Assembly: GCA_949152475.1 (NCBI GenBank)
Contig: OX424569.1
Span: forward strand, 32,347,950-32,411,949
Length of the DNA: 64,000 bases
From: Terebella lapidaria
Lineage: Eukaryota; Annelida; Polychaeta; Terebellida; Terebellidae
Reading direction: 5' to 3'
Shown here: positions 22,375 to 32,173 of the stretch, piece after piece
Numbering within the stretch: position 1 is the first letter of the stretch
Layout of the letters: every line of letters starts with the position of its first letter
Program-made: the position numbers and the translations under genes
The notes under the pieces: model-generated
What the model was told of the DNA's origin: nothing
The model's database searches: none
What the model saw: only the letters and a program-made list of their open reading frames with translations

Positions 22375-22885
22375 AGTTTCGGCCCAGAACTGTTCGGCCC
22401 CTTGAATACGGCCCCAGCTAGCGACCAGTCATCCTGGTCACGGACTCGTATGTTGTAAATAGTTGTACATATATTTTATCCTAGTCACGGCATTTCGTTT
22501 TTATACATGTGATTTAGTTAAGTTTAATCATCATTTTATTTCAGTTCAATAGACTCTTAAAGTTTTAGTTCCGTTTCGCTTTGAAACGTCGAGGAGTTTT
22601 GTTTATCATTCCATATTTTACATTCCATTCATCATCGGTCATTGTTATGAATGTATTTGTATATGTATCATCGTAGAGACTGTTGACGGACTGACTGCTG
22701 ACGTTTATTTTGACGGTTAGGAATTTTTATTGTATGTAGTGTTTTCTCATTTCGCGCGGCGTGTGTGTGTGAGTGTTTTTGGGTTTGACCTTTAGGACTT
22801 CTTAGCTTTTTATTGTTTAGTTTTTGGCGACGGTAGGGTCCGGGGAGGGTAATTCCGAGGGCGTAGAATTAATGAAGGGGTGTTA
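22375..22885 (+). other. 3' non-coding region of element 1 with polypurine tract
   Basis: The first 60 bases hold three CGGCCC words. The rest is T-rich. The polypurine tract aatgaagggg (22871-22880) lies five bases before the 3' LTR and would prime plus-strand DNA synthesis. Confidence 0.7.
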
Positions 22886-23629
22886 TGTAGTAATTTTAGC
22901 GACTGTAACTCCCGTCCCTCCCGCGCACTACACATTTCCACAACAAACATTCATTCTACATGACTTACATACAGGACAGGTACATACTATACGATCACAA
23001 GCATAAACTCCATGTAGTCATGGTTACACACACAGGTCAAACCACGCACCTGCGGCCCCACTTGTTCAGTACACTCGGCCCCGTTTTCCTCGGCCTTGAC
23101 CTTCACATGCACTGACTTCTAAACATAGAACTTGACACACATACTCCACACATCACGTGCACAGATACAGGCATTACAAGTATTGACACGAGCCGGGGAA
23201 ACCCACTTTCCCGGTGACATCAGCGCATTGCAGCATACATTTGACCAATCACAACACCGCATACACTTGGCGGGAAATTACACAAGCACATGATCCCTCG
23301 GCCCCAGTTATCTGCGCAGTTGAGTAGAAGTGTTCAATGAAGACGGTCGTATTTTATATTGTAACAAGAAGAACGGCCGTGAAGTATAAGTGAATATATA
23401 TAAAGATATACTGTGGATATACGTGATTGAAGGACTATATTAATATTGGATATTCATTGACTGGGAAATCACCGACGTAGGTGTGAGCGGCCCCAGTTGT
23501 GGTGTGTGCGTGAACATCGGCATTGTCACCACAATAAACAGTTTGAATTGAACTGCCGGCTTGTTGGTCTGTTAGCACGACATCACAGACATTCGGCTTG
23601 ATACGGGCCAAAGAACCGTATTCTTCACA
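22886..23629 (+). repeat. 3' LTR of element 1
   Basis: 744 bp, near-identical to 10637-11379. The single-base length difference lies in the gtttac/gttttcc stretch around 23088. Confidence 0.95.
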
Positions 23630-23633
23630 ATAT

Positions 23634-24276
23634 GGTTAATTTTCTGATTGATAATATTTTTGTGGAATTTGGTGGTCGAATATTTCAACAAACTATTGGT
23701 ATTCCCATGGGTACAAACTGTGCACCATTATTGGCAGACCTGTTTTTATACTCATATGAATCAGATTTTATCCAACATTTACAAAGAGGAGGTTCTAAGA
23801 AACTAACATGTAATTTTAATTTCACTTTCCGATACATAGATGATGTATTGTCGCTGAATAATCCCAAGTTTGGTGATTATTTGGATGTCATATATCCTAA
23901 GGAACTTGAAATTAAGGATACTACAGAATCCGCTAATTTTTCCAACTATCTAGACTTGAGGTTGGAGATTGATAATGATTCTAACCTGTCAACTAGATTA
24001 TATGACAAACGTGATGATTTCAATTTTTCTATAGTCAATTTCCCTTTTCTAAGCAGCAACATTCCTATGTCGCCGGCATATGGTGTGTTTGTTTCTCAAC
24101 TTATACGCTATTCCAGAGCTAGTTGCAAATATGAGGACTTTGTCTATCGAAGTGCCCAGCTAGTCTCTAAACTGCTACGACAAGGATATGTTTTACCAAG
24201 ACTTATAGCTGCGTTTAAGAAAGTCATCATGATCTGGTTGATAAATACAGCAAATCCATGTCTGCCATGCAACTAG
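23634..24276 (+). pseudogene. PLE reverse transcriptase, C-terminal part, beyond element 1
   Basis: This is the continuation of the PLE gene begun at 9766, cut apart by the LTR insertion. It contains the family-typical NIFVEFGGRIFQQTIGIPMG box (motif B region), ADLFLYSYE, and the intact catalytic RYIDDVLSLNN. The conserved thumb-side text AYGVFVSQLIRYSRASCKYED follows, and the frame ends at LPCN after a small frame change relative to the minus-strand copy, which ends LDLFSC. Three bases upstream begins the target duplication atat. The 3' untranslated tail to about 24540 mirrors 8045-8290. There is no GIY-YIG domain after RT. Confidence 0.9.
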
Positions 24277-24540
24277 ATCTATTTTCAGGTTAATTTTGGG
24301 GAATTCATGAGGGGTGCCACTAGTGGGGCAGGAAATGCTCACTCTTTCCGGAACACCTGATTTCACCTCCTAATGGCCAATTACTAGGGTTCATGAGTTT
24401 CCTTGTCATTTTAGTTTTCTCTCACTTCGTATGCCTGATATGACTTTCTGTCCCCGGACTATGAGATTGGATAACGGACCCTGTTTTGTTTGCTCGGAAT
24501 ACTTAATACTGGGTATTGATTCCACGTCTATTCATTAGAT
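24277..24540 (+). mobile_element. PLE 3' tail
   Basis: Near-mirror of 8045-8290, with cactagtggggcaggaaatg, gttccggaacacc-like text and gagattggataacgga. A third, isolated copy of this tail lies in reverse at 61126-61290. Confidence 0.8.
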
Positions 24541-25029
24541 GCAGACATCAGTTAGCAAAATTTGGTCAATACCGTGTTGTATATCGTTGAAAATTATGAG
24601 AACAGCAAGTGGACATGTACTTCTATTCTCATGATATAATAATGGTGACAAAGTTCATCACAAATTCAGACAGTGTCGAGCTCTGTTTCCTAACACTGTT
24701 GAAGTGTGACGGTATAGTTGTACACGCAGATTACTACTCGCAGGTGCATATGCCGGCGGAGATTTAGTTGAGTTGAGGGGGAACCGAGAACTAAGTCGGA
24801 TAATCGTTTCAGTGTCGCGTCTCTGAAACATAATAGTCTCGCCTTCGGCTCGTCGATTATTTTCGAGAGTCGCTCCACTTCACCGATTATCCTATACATA
24901 ATTCGCAAACTCACTCATGAGGCTAACGCCTCGAGAATAACCTCGTGTATGAGCCATACCCACGGGTGCTCGTGCTCTATCTACTACATAATACACAGCA
25001 ATGCAGTACCCACGCCGTTATACTGTACA
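24541..25029. other. Non-coding stretch
   Basis: No gene seen. It contains short GC-richer hairpins (for example cctcgagaataacctcg and gcctcgagaa-type text around 24925-24945) but nothing I can name. Confidence 0.4.
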
Positions 25030-25736
25030 AAAAAATTAGGCCAAGGGCCAAAGATCGGATACCGGACAATGTTTAATATTTTAGATGTTAGCCAGGTCAC
25101 TGGTCAAATCCAAGGTCAAGAGAATATTCAGCATATATAATATTAAGCATATATCATGTCCACAGTTGATTGCTAAGCTGTAAATTCAATAATCAGAGAG
25201 ATATTAGCAATTTTGTGCTGTGGCCTTGGAAATGAAGGCAAAAGTCAAATTCAAGGTCATCAAAATATTCAGTGTATATCATGTTCTATATGTCCACAAT
25301 TGATTCCCAAGCCATACAGTCATCAGAGGAGCAAGATAAGAACCAGTTTGTGGTTGGACCTTGAAAAAAAAAACCAGTCCTTGGACCTTGAAAATGAGGT
25401 CAGAGGTCAAATGCAAGGTCATGAGAATATTCAGCATATATCATTTCCTATATGTCCACAATTTAGTCCTAAGCTGTAAAATCGATAATGAGTGAGATAT
25501 TAACCATTTCGTCCTGTGACCTTGAAAATGAGGTCAAAGGTCAAATTCAAGGTCATGACAATAATTTGCATATATCATTTCCTATATGTTCATAACTGAT
25601 TAATAAGCTGTAAAGTCGATAACAAGCAAGATATTAGCCATTTTGTCCTATAACCTTGAAAATGGGGTCAAAGGTCAAATTTAGGGTCATCAGAATATTC
25701 AGCATATATCATTTCCTATATGTCCAACCGGTAACC
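25030..25736 (+). repeat. ggtaacc-ended dispersed repeat with AGGTCA tandem units, copy 1
   Basis: It starts at ttaggccaagggcc...ataccggacaat and ends at ccggtaacctaaa. Inside are about five diverged units of 115-165 bp, each with caaggtcat, gaatattcagcatatatcat, cctatatgtccac, and gaccttgaaaatgaggtcaaaggtcaa. It is the same family as 45786-46863 and, inverted, 57186-58602. Confidence 0.75.
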
Positions 25737-26380
25737 TAAAAATTAGCCCAAGGGCTAGATAGATTACCGGACAATTTTGGCTTTAAGCATTGCAAGTGAC
25801 ATATGACTTTGAGATTTACCAATCAAGGTCATCTTTGTGAACTACAATATCACCATTGGGAATGCTGCATATGACTTCATATATGTTCATAATACAAACA
25901 TATAAGCTCTATCAACAAGTATATTGTCTGTAGAGGCCAATCTACACATGTCAGGTTAGGCAAGGATGTGAGATTTGGATTTCAAGGTCATACATAAGGT
26001 CAAATTCAAGGTCTCCAGGAGATGTGCTATAAATACATGACTTCTTGTAAGCTTATACACAATCCTAACCTGTATGTGCAAGTCTTTAAGCCTCGGTGGC
26101 TAATTTACACATTTCACATCGGACATTTAGCACTCAAGGTCATTTGAGGTCAAGGTCAAGGTCATCATCAGTTGTTCCATATATGACTTCTCAGTGCTCA
26201 TAATGCAAAGTTAACCTCTGTCTACAAGCATTTAATCTGTAGAGGCAAATCTGGGCAATTTTTTTTACCCAAAAATGGCTGTTTTGACCTTTCAAGGTCA
26301 TCAAAGGTCAAATTCAAGGTCACCACACAAGTCGCCATATATGACTTCCCATTTGAAAGTGCTAAATTTCTAACACCCAA
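25737..26380 (+). repeat. ggtaacc-ended dispersed repeat, copy 2, truncated at the right
   Basis: It begins aaaattagcccaagggctag...ttaccggacaattttgg directly after copy 1. It matches 45786-46310 through gagatttaccaatcaaggtcat and catatatgacttcccatttg, then stops. The missing right part would carry the (gac)n block and the terminal ggtaacc. Confidence 0.7.
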
Positions 26381-26512
26381 CTGAGTAGATCTATGTTTCT
26401 GGTGGACTCGCACTGCGCTTTTTAGCTGCTTTCTCCCCATAGTAACGTGTTTGTGAGTATTGCTCAAATGAAAATTATATAAAAGCAGACGGGCGCAAGA
26501 GGCGCGCATACT

Positions 26513-26757
26513 AAAGGTCGTGGGTTCGAGTCCGCTCAGCGCCACTTGTGCCTGGAAACCTCCGACGCCAGTGCAGCCCGACTGGCGGTAAAAACAAAGG
26601 CCGGGTGATGTCAGACACTGTCGATGGTATCTGGCACCTAAAAGATCCCATTGGGATTTATCGTAAAGTGTAGGGGATTTCTCCGATCTCGGGTTTCTGT
26701 CTAGGGGGCATATCATCGAGTTATGGAGCCCCCTTAACCCCAAGTACAAGTACGCAA
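26513..26757 (+). mobile_element. tRNA-derived SINE-like element, 5' truncated
   Basis: It carries a good RNA polymerase III B box, ggttcgagtcc (26523-26533), followed by a non-tRNA body with ggcacctaaaagatccca and ggggatttctccgatctcgg, typical of invertebrate tRNA-derived SINEs. A clear A box is not visible. The 12-bp phrase ggcgcgcatact occurs on both sides (26501-26512 and 26758-26769), a plausible target-site duplication. If so, the insert lacks the tRNA 5' half. Confidence 0.55.
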
Positions 26758-26771
26758 GGCGCGCATACTTT

Positions 26772-27925
26772 GCAAGCAAGATGACAAAATGCATCACATT
26801 GATAACACTGCATGTGGATATAAACGCGTGCTTTTGATCGCTTCTTTCTGAATATAATGAACAGTGAACAGGTGAGATATCCACAAACTTAGCATACATA
26901 TCATCTTGTATAAACTAATGCTGGCTGCATCTGTATTCAGAACAAGAGATAAAAATACTCTATAATCTGATTTTTCTCGTTTACACCGTTTTTCGCTGAT
27001 AGTTTGCGATGATAAATGATATCATATTATTACTCGCAAACTTCACCTGGGAGTCAAACGGCAATTTTCTACCAAATTCCACGACTTCTATCGCGAAAAT
27101 TGCGAAAGTTGGCAATCTACTCCAATGTTAAAATTAGCCCAATCATTGAACTTTTGGGTCCGCACATAATAATTTCATAATTTGTGGTGATGCAATCTTT
27201 CGGAATCTACACGTTTGGTTGGAATACGCCCCTGGTATGTTTTCCAAAATCACAATGATACTTTCAATCATGATGGATGCAAACACGACCAAATTCCCGG
27301 ATATGCTCAGATTCACGAGATTTTTTAATTTTTGCCAATGCCAAAGAAGTCTGAAATTCAACAGATTATCGCCGGTGACGTATGCCAAATAATAATTGGT
27401 ATCATTCAGCATCGCAAAAATATCGGCGAAAAACGGGGTAAACGAGTCATGAAAATCAGTATGTTCGAAAGAAGACGTATATATATATTATCCTACATTT
27501 CTTCTAAAGATGAGAACGATTTAAAGTATATGTGTATCTACAGATTTGTTGGTAAAATCACTATGGCCGGTCCTAAAGATTGATGCATGGCTCCAATGGT
27601 AGACTGGTAAGTGAAAGTATTTTCATTTCATGCATTTTATATAATGGCGATCTGAACATTCTGTTCAAAGTTGTTTCCAAAATACATATGCTAAGTATAG
27701 GCTATATATTTCACATTCAAAAACGAAACGGTGAACATTCACGTGTGTACATAATAGTTGTATTGGTGGTAATAGATTGATACTTACAGTCCATTTATAT
27801 TTGCAGGGAAATTGCGATATTGGCCTACGTACATATGATCTCTGGAGGCTTCTCTAGGATTCCGTTACAAATGTGGATATACCTGACGTATTGCAGGATT
27901 AATATCAAAATTATCGGAATTCCCA
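26772..27925. other. Non-coding stretch
   Basis: No gene supported. The 30-base phrase around 27759-27788 (ttggtggtaatagattgata) also occurs at 379-409 and, diverged, at 50028-50055, so it belongs to some dispersed repeat whose borders I cannot set. Confidence 0.4.
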
Positions 27926-28133
27926 GGATAATGTTTCACTGGATTTCCCGGAGGGTTTTGCACAGGATTTGCATGAAGACTGGATGATTTCATGAACTGA
28001 TATAAATATTCATCCGTAATACCCTCCCAGGATAATGTTTCACTGGATTTCCCGGAGGGTTTTGCACAGGATTTGCATGAAGACTGGATGATTTCATGAA
28101 CTGATATAAATATCCATCCGTAATACCCCGACT
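27926..28133. repeat. 104-bp tandem duplication
   Basis: The stretch ggataatgtttcactgg...ccgtaatacc is present twice in direct succession (27926 and 28030), with very few differences. Confidence 0.9.
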
Positions 28134-28140
28134 CTGCGAA

Positions 28141-28880
28141 AAAATGCCGACTCTGCGAAAAAATTTAAGGTCAAGGTCAAAGGTCATCTGTAATACCCTT
28201 ACACATGTTTGTCTAGGATGACGAGTCCGAAAATAACGTCCGTTTCGCTCTACGACGCACCGTTTCCGAGATATGGACGAGAACGAAAAATGCCGACTCA
28301 GCGAAAAAATTTAAGGTCAAGGTCAAAGGTCATCCATAATACCCTTAGACATGTTTGTCCAGGATGACGAGTCCGAAAATAACGTCCATTTCGCTCTACG
28401 ACACACCGTTTCCGAGATATGGACGAAAACGAAAAATGCCGACTCAGCGAAAAAATTTAAGGTCAAGGTCAAAGGTCATCCGTAATACCCTTAGACATGT
28501 TTGTGTAGGATGACGAGTCCGAAAATAACGTCCATTTCGCTCTACGACACACCGTTTCCGAGATATGGACTAAAACGAAAAATGCCGACTCAGCGAAAAA
28601 ATTTAAGGTCAAGGTCGAAAGTCATCCTTAATACCCCTTAGACATGTCTGTATAGGCTATGTATGTCTAAGCTGACGAGTCCGAAAATAACGTCCGTTTC
28701 GCTCTACGACGCACCGTTTCCGAGATATGGACGAAAACGAAAAATGCTGACTCAGCGAAAAAATTTAAGGTCAAGGTCATCCGTAATACCCCTTAGACAT
28801 GTTTGTCTAGGATGACGAGTCCGAAAATAACGTCCGTTTCACTCTACGACACACCGTTTCCGAGATATGCATGAGTGCCT
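28141..28880 (+). repeat. 146-bp satellite, about five units, with AGGTCA clusters
   Basis: Units recur at about 146-bp spacing (one at about 162). Landmarks are gacgagtccgaaaataacgt, ctctacgac, caccgtttccgagatatgg, aatgccgactcagcg, and aaggtcaaggtcaaaggtca. The last block holds AGGTCA half-sites spaced as direct repeats with 0 and 1 base between them. Confidence 0.9.
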
Positions 28881-28929
28881 CAAGGATGACTCAGCTAAAA
28901 TTATTTTGAGCCCTAGGTCAAAGGTCGTT

Positions 28930-29205
28930 TGACGGATCGGCCTCAAAATCAATAGGCTTCTTCCCTGGTGATATATGAACCTCCATGCAAAGTTATCGTG
29001 CGGAAACCAGAAACATTGATTTCATCCTCACGGACCTCACGGACCTCGGAGCCGGCTCAAGAACAATAGGCTTCTTCTACTCAACATTTCTGACCAGCGT
29101 TGAAAATTTGGCGAAGATACATTGAGGCAAACTGAAGTTATCGTGCGGAAACCAAAAAGTGAAAAAAAAGAAAAAAGAAAAAAAAAGAAAAAAAAAAGAA
29201 TTTTT
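28930..29205. repeat. Duplicated short repeat followed by a homopurine tract
   Basis: The phrases caataggcttcttc and gttatcgtgcggaaacca each appear twice (about 28961/29070 and 28993/29139). From 29158 to 29200 the plus strand is nearly all A and G (gaaaaaaaagaaaaaag and similar) and then switches to a T run. Confidence 0.75.
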
Positions 29206-29536
29206 TTTTTTGACAAAACCATAAAGGCATTTCTGCTGAAATGCCCTAATTACTGTCCAAACATTGATCCAGGGTGAATAGAACAAACTTCTCACCACTG
29301 GCATGAAATAAAGTTTGAAACAATAGCTGCAGATCCATATGATAACAATACGGAAATTTGAAAGAATAAATACACCTGATGAGTTATTATACATGTGGGT
29401 GGGAGTCAATAATAATGGAAACAAATGTTAACCAATCCCGATGAAGATTTATATATTGTTTGGGGTTGTGCCTTGCCTTGGTCTAAGATAATCTGCATAT
29501 ATAGTCCCCCTCGAAGACGAAGCAGCATCAGATTTC

Positions 29537-29607
29537 AAAAATCCTTTCCACTCAATCAAGATGTCACAGAAAACTGTGACGTCTTGATTGGAACTCGGAT
29601 TTTTAGC
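29537..29607. repeat. Imperfect hairpin, about 30-bp stem
   Basis: Arms 29553-29569 and 29574-29590 pair over 17 bp with one mismatch-type position around a 4-base loop. Outer pairing continues between aaaaatcc (about 29537) and ggattttt (about 29600). Confidence 0.6.
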
Positions 29608-29654
29608 GTCAGTGAGACGAGAGTAAACTGGGTGCACTGTTAGCATAGTTGATT

Positions 29655-29800
29655 TGGAATCAACAAAAGTAATGTGTAATTGTAATTAATTACATTACAA
29701 AGTAATTGTGATTGCAATTAATTATATTGCTATTTCATTGTAATTGCAATTGAGATTCTCAAATCAATTGTAATTGTAATTGTAACTAATTACATTGCAA
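29655..29800. repeat. taattg-rich simple repeat
   Basis: Degenerate repeats of taattg and ttacaa, with alternating direct and inverted short words. Confidence 0.8.
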
Positions 29801-29872
29801 AGGGTCTGCTAGTCTGTTTTAATGTTCAGCTCTGAACTGATTCAAATATCTGCCCTGAAAACGCTGAAATAA

Positions 29873-30280
29873 CTACCCAAGGTATATCTTGCAGCAAGGG
29901 TTCGATCGTAGTAATTCCATAACTAAGTTGGTGATCTTCTCAAATACAAAATACGAATTGTCATGCACGGCTGACAGGTTATTACCCCCTATTTGAAGGA
30001 ATATGACATGCGACTGAAAACGATTAATTAAAGGCAACAACCGACGGATATCCTCAATTTTTCCACCTCGACGATATATGAATTTCACTTGATCCTGGGC
30101 CAGAGAAAAATCCAGAGGGATATCTTCTCGGGTACCAGCCGCCTGTGCTAAGCTGTAAAGTCTAGCCCTTTCAAATTGGGTCGTGTGCGCTGGGCTAGCT
30201 TCACAAATTAGTCCACTTTCAAACGCATTCCAAGTTCTTGGCTCAGTAAATCTGGTGGATGGCAAACTCGTGAAGTCCAC
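29873..30280 (-). pseudogene. SGNH-hydrolase-like fragment, 135 codons
   Basis: The minus-strand frame reads RRLLPLINRFQSHVIFLQIGGNNLSAVHDNSYFVFEKITNLVMELL near its end. VIFLQIGGNN corresponds to the block III (GxND) signature of SGNH/GDSL-type hydrolases, here with N in place of D. The preceding FIYRRGGKIEDI fits the strand and loop ahead of it. Similar domains are found as stand-alone frames and in retroelement-associated proteins of invertebrates. The catalytic Ser block at the N-terminus and the Asp-x-x-His block at the C-terminus are not visible, so this is a fragment. It lies 0.6 kb from the left end of element 2. It could be an exon or an element remnant. Confidence 0.4.
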
Positions 30281-30375
30281 GATGCAATCACAAATTAGTC
30301 CACTTTATACGCATTCCAAATTCTTGGCTCATTAAATCTGGTGGATGGCAATTCGTGAAGTCCTCGATGCAATCA
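30207..30375. repeat. Tandem duplication of about 85 bp
   Basis: The text cacaaattagtccactt...gtgaagtcc(a/t)cgatgcaatca occurs twice, at about 30208-30292 and 30290-30374, with several differences. It covers the start of the SGNH-like frame. Confidence 0.85.
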
Positions 30376-30910
30376 TCAGTTTTATTACTAAAGTAATCCA
30401 AAATCAATCGAAGAAAATCATTCCAATTTATCAGAGTACACAAGACTACTCTACAATTTATGTACATGATCAGGTATTGCCACACGTACCGACACAACAC
30501 GTGCCGGCACGGCGGGCACAAGCCCAACGTGTCCGTTAAGAACTTCCAATACTTTGTTTCTGTATGTGTAATCCGAAATCTCTCTGGACAAAATGCGTGG
30601 GGTTTATATATCCCACAAGACAAAGAACAATAAAAGCCATGACATCATTTGAAAACTGCGCAGTAAGCAGAATCCTTCCAATAGCTCACAAATTAAAAAT
30701 CTGGCCAGCTACTAGCCATGCTGACACAGAGAAGTTTGTTTAACCCGGCGATGTTTAGCATGCAATAAAATTAGTGATACCAAAACAAATCGATTACTAA
30801 ACATACTTGCGTAAAACCTGAGACACGTGGATAAAAGACAAGTTCGTTACTATAGCTATATCGGGGTCAAAGCCGGGTAACGGATTTATTGAACTTCTAA
30901 CAAAGGTAAC

Positions 30911-31646
30911 TGTAAAGTTATTGACTACCGTCCGCTCTTCGGGATCCTCGAGGATAGTCCTCTCTCATCCGAGTCCTTGCGGACGCGCATCCGCTATTCC
31001 GGATCCTTGCGGCAGGGCCGCTCACCGGAGGTCGCGGCGGACACGGTAACTACTTCAGCATTAACGGTAACCAGGTAACAGCCCACCCGACACTCCCAGG
31101 CCTACGGACACCGTTCAGAAACTAGTTCATCCCTACGGTGTTAACTGGCGGGGCCTGGCGAGCCGCGGTCTGCCTCGGGGACGGAACCCCGTACAGTCCG
31201 ACATGCTGGCCAGAGCCTCTGTCACACGTCCCGGGAAGGGAGAGAGCTGGCGATCCACAGGGCCGAAGGCCCCCGAGTCAGCAACTTGTCTCTCCCAGCC
31301 CGGGCCTCCCCATGGAAATCGTCCCCAGGGCTCTAGGAGCCCACTACTCACAAACAGGGAACACAAAGCTCATGGCGAGCCTTGCGTGCGTCCTGTCTCT
31401 CGATCTTGGACAATCTCCCCGATCGAGTCGCTTCCAGTGTATATATAATACACCAGAAACTGTAGGGCGCACGCGAGGTTTAATCGATCCATTGTTATAG
31501 TTTACTGGAGCGTAAATTACAATACGTCGCCGTGGCAACGCACGCTCGAACGGAGCATGTCAAAACAAGGCCAAGTACGAAAAGGCCACATAAATGGCAT
31601 TTATGTTTACAATCACCTGCCGCGTGCTTAGGGCAAAATCGCCACA
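30911..31646 (-). repeat. 3' LTR of element 2 (left end on the plus strand)
   Basis: Read in element sense it starts tgtggcgatt and ends ctttaca. It appears identical, or nearly so, to 43970-44705; short frames translated from the two copies are the same. A TATA-like tatatataata lies near 31440-31450. Confidence 0.95.
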
Positions 31647-31660
31647 TTACCCCCTTCTTA
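31647..31660 (-). promoter_or_regulatory. Polypurine tract of element 2
   Basis: In element sense taagaagggggtaa, directly against the 3' LTR. This is the usual place and make-up of a plus-strand primer. Confidence 0.8.
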
Positions 31661-32173
31661 CAATGTTGGTCCCCAACATGTTCCGCCCGCGCCCAAAATG
31701 CTCGAAACCCGACGAAGGCTTCGCATGGCGGGGGCCGGAAGAAGGCAAGATGGCAACGCCCGGAAGTCACGGCGCAAACACTAGGACTTTAAGAGTCCCT
31801 TTTGGAAGAATGGGGAACTACCCCCGGACTTACGGAGTAAACTATAACGCGCTTTGCAATTTTGAATAAATCCTAATAAACAAGCTAAAATTTTGACCGA
31901 GGTGGTCCAAAACCGTGTGATGACCTTGGAAGGTCATCCGTTATAAAAGGACGGTGTGTCGAGTCTTTGGAATATCTTTAAGGTTAGACTTTAAATTTAG
32001 AAATTTTGTAAAACGACACACCGAGTGATCAAAAGTGATAGTACCTCTAAAAAGTGTTGCCGACCGCCCTGCCGGTCGGCTCCTCAGATCCACAGAACGG
32101 GTCTGAGGCAGAGCGGAGCCGCGGAAGCGACTCCGGCACGCCGCCGCACAAGTGCAGCGACGAGGCTAGCACC
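31661..32173 (-). other. 3' non-coding region of element 2
   Basis: Between the 3' ORF and the polypurine tract. It has a 10-bp perfect inverted repeat, cggtgtgtcg (31952-31961) and cgacacaccg (32014-32023), around a 52-base loop. Confidence 0.6.

Larger units (their letters stand above)
10637..23629 (+). mobile_element. Element 1: 13.0-kb Ty3/Gypsy LTR retrotransposon with extra 3' ORFs
   Basis: Two direct LTRs (743 and 744 bp, TG...CA ends, about 99 percent identical) flank gag, pro, RT, RNase H and integrase in Gypsy order. A long extra frame lies between integrase and the 3' LTR. The 4-bp duplication atat (10633-10636 and 23630-23633) marks the insertion into a PLE reverse-transcriptase gene. 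Visible damage is an internal gag deletion with a TAG, a one-base frameshift in RT, and in-frame TGA codons in integrase and in the 3' ORF. This copy therefore cannot move without help. The interior is GC-rich against an AT-rich host. Element 2 is a relative: same domain order, similar primer-site surroundings, and a related 3' ORF. Confidence 0.95.

Noticed and set aside
26513-26600. A functional tRNA gene
   Set aside because: Only the B box is good. No cloverleaf closes and no A box is present. The continuation is a SINE body.
26222-26899. 225-codon minus-strand frame
   Set aside because: It runs across the AGGTCA repeat and the SINE in antisense. It is composed of repeats, not a gene.
28200-28880. 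Hammerhead-ribozyme-like text (ctgacgagtcc ... in the 146-bp satellite)
   Set aside because: The core resembles CUGANGA, but the stem II partner reads gtcc again instead of ggac, and the GAAA box is not placed correctly, so the fold does not close.
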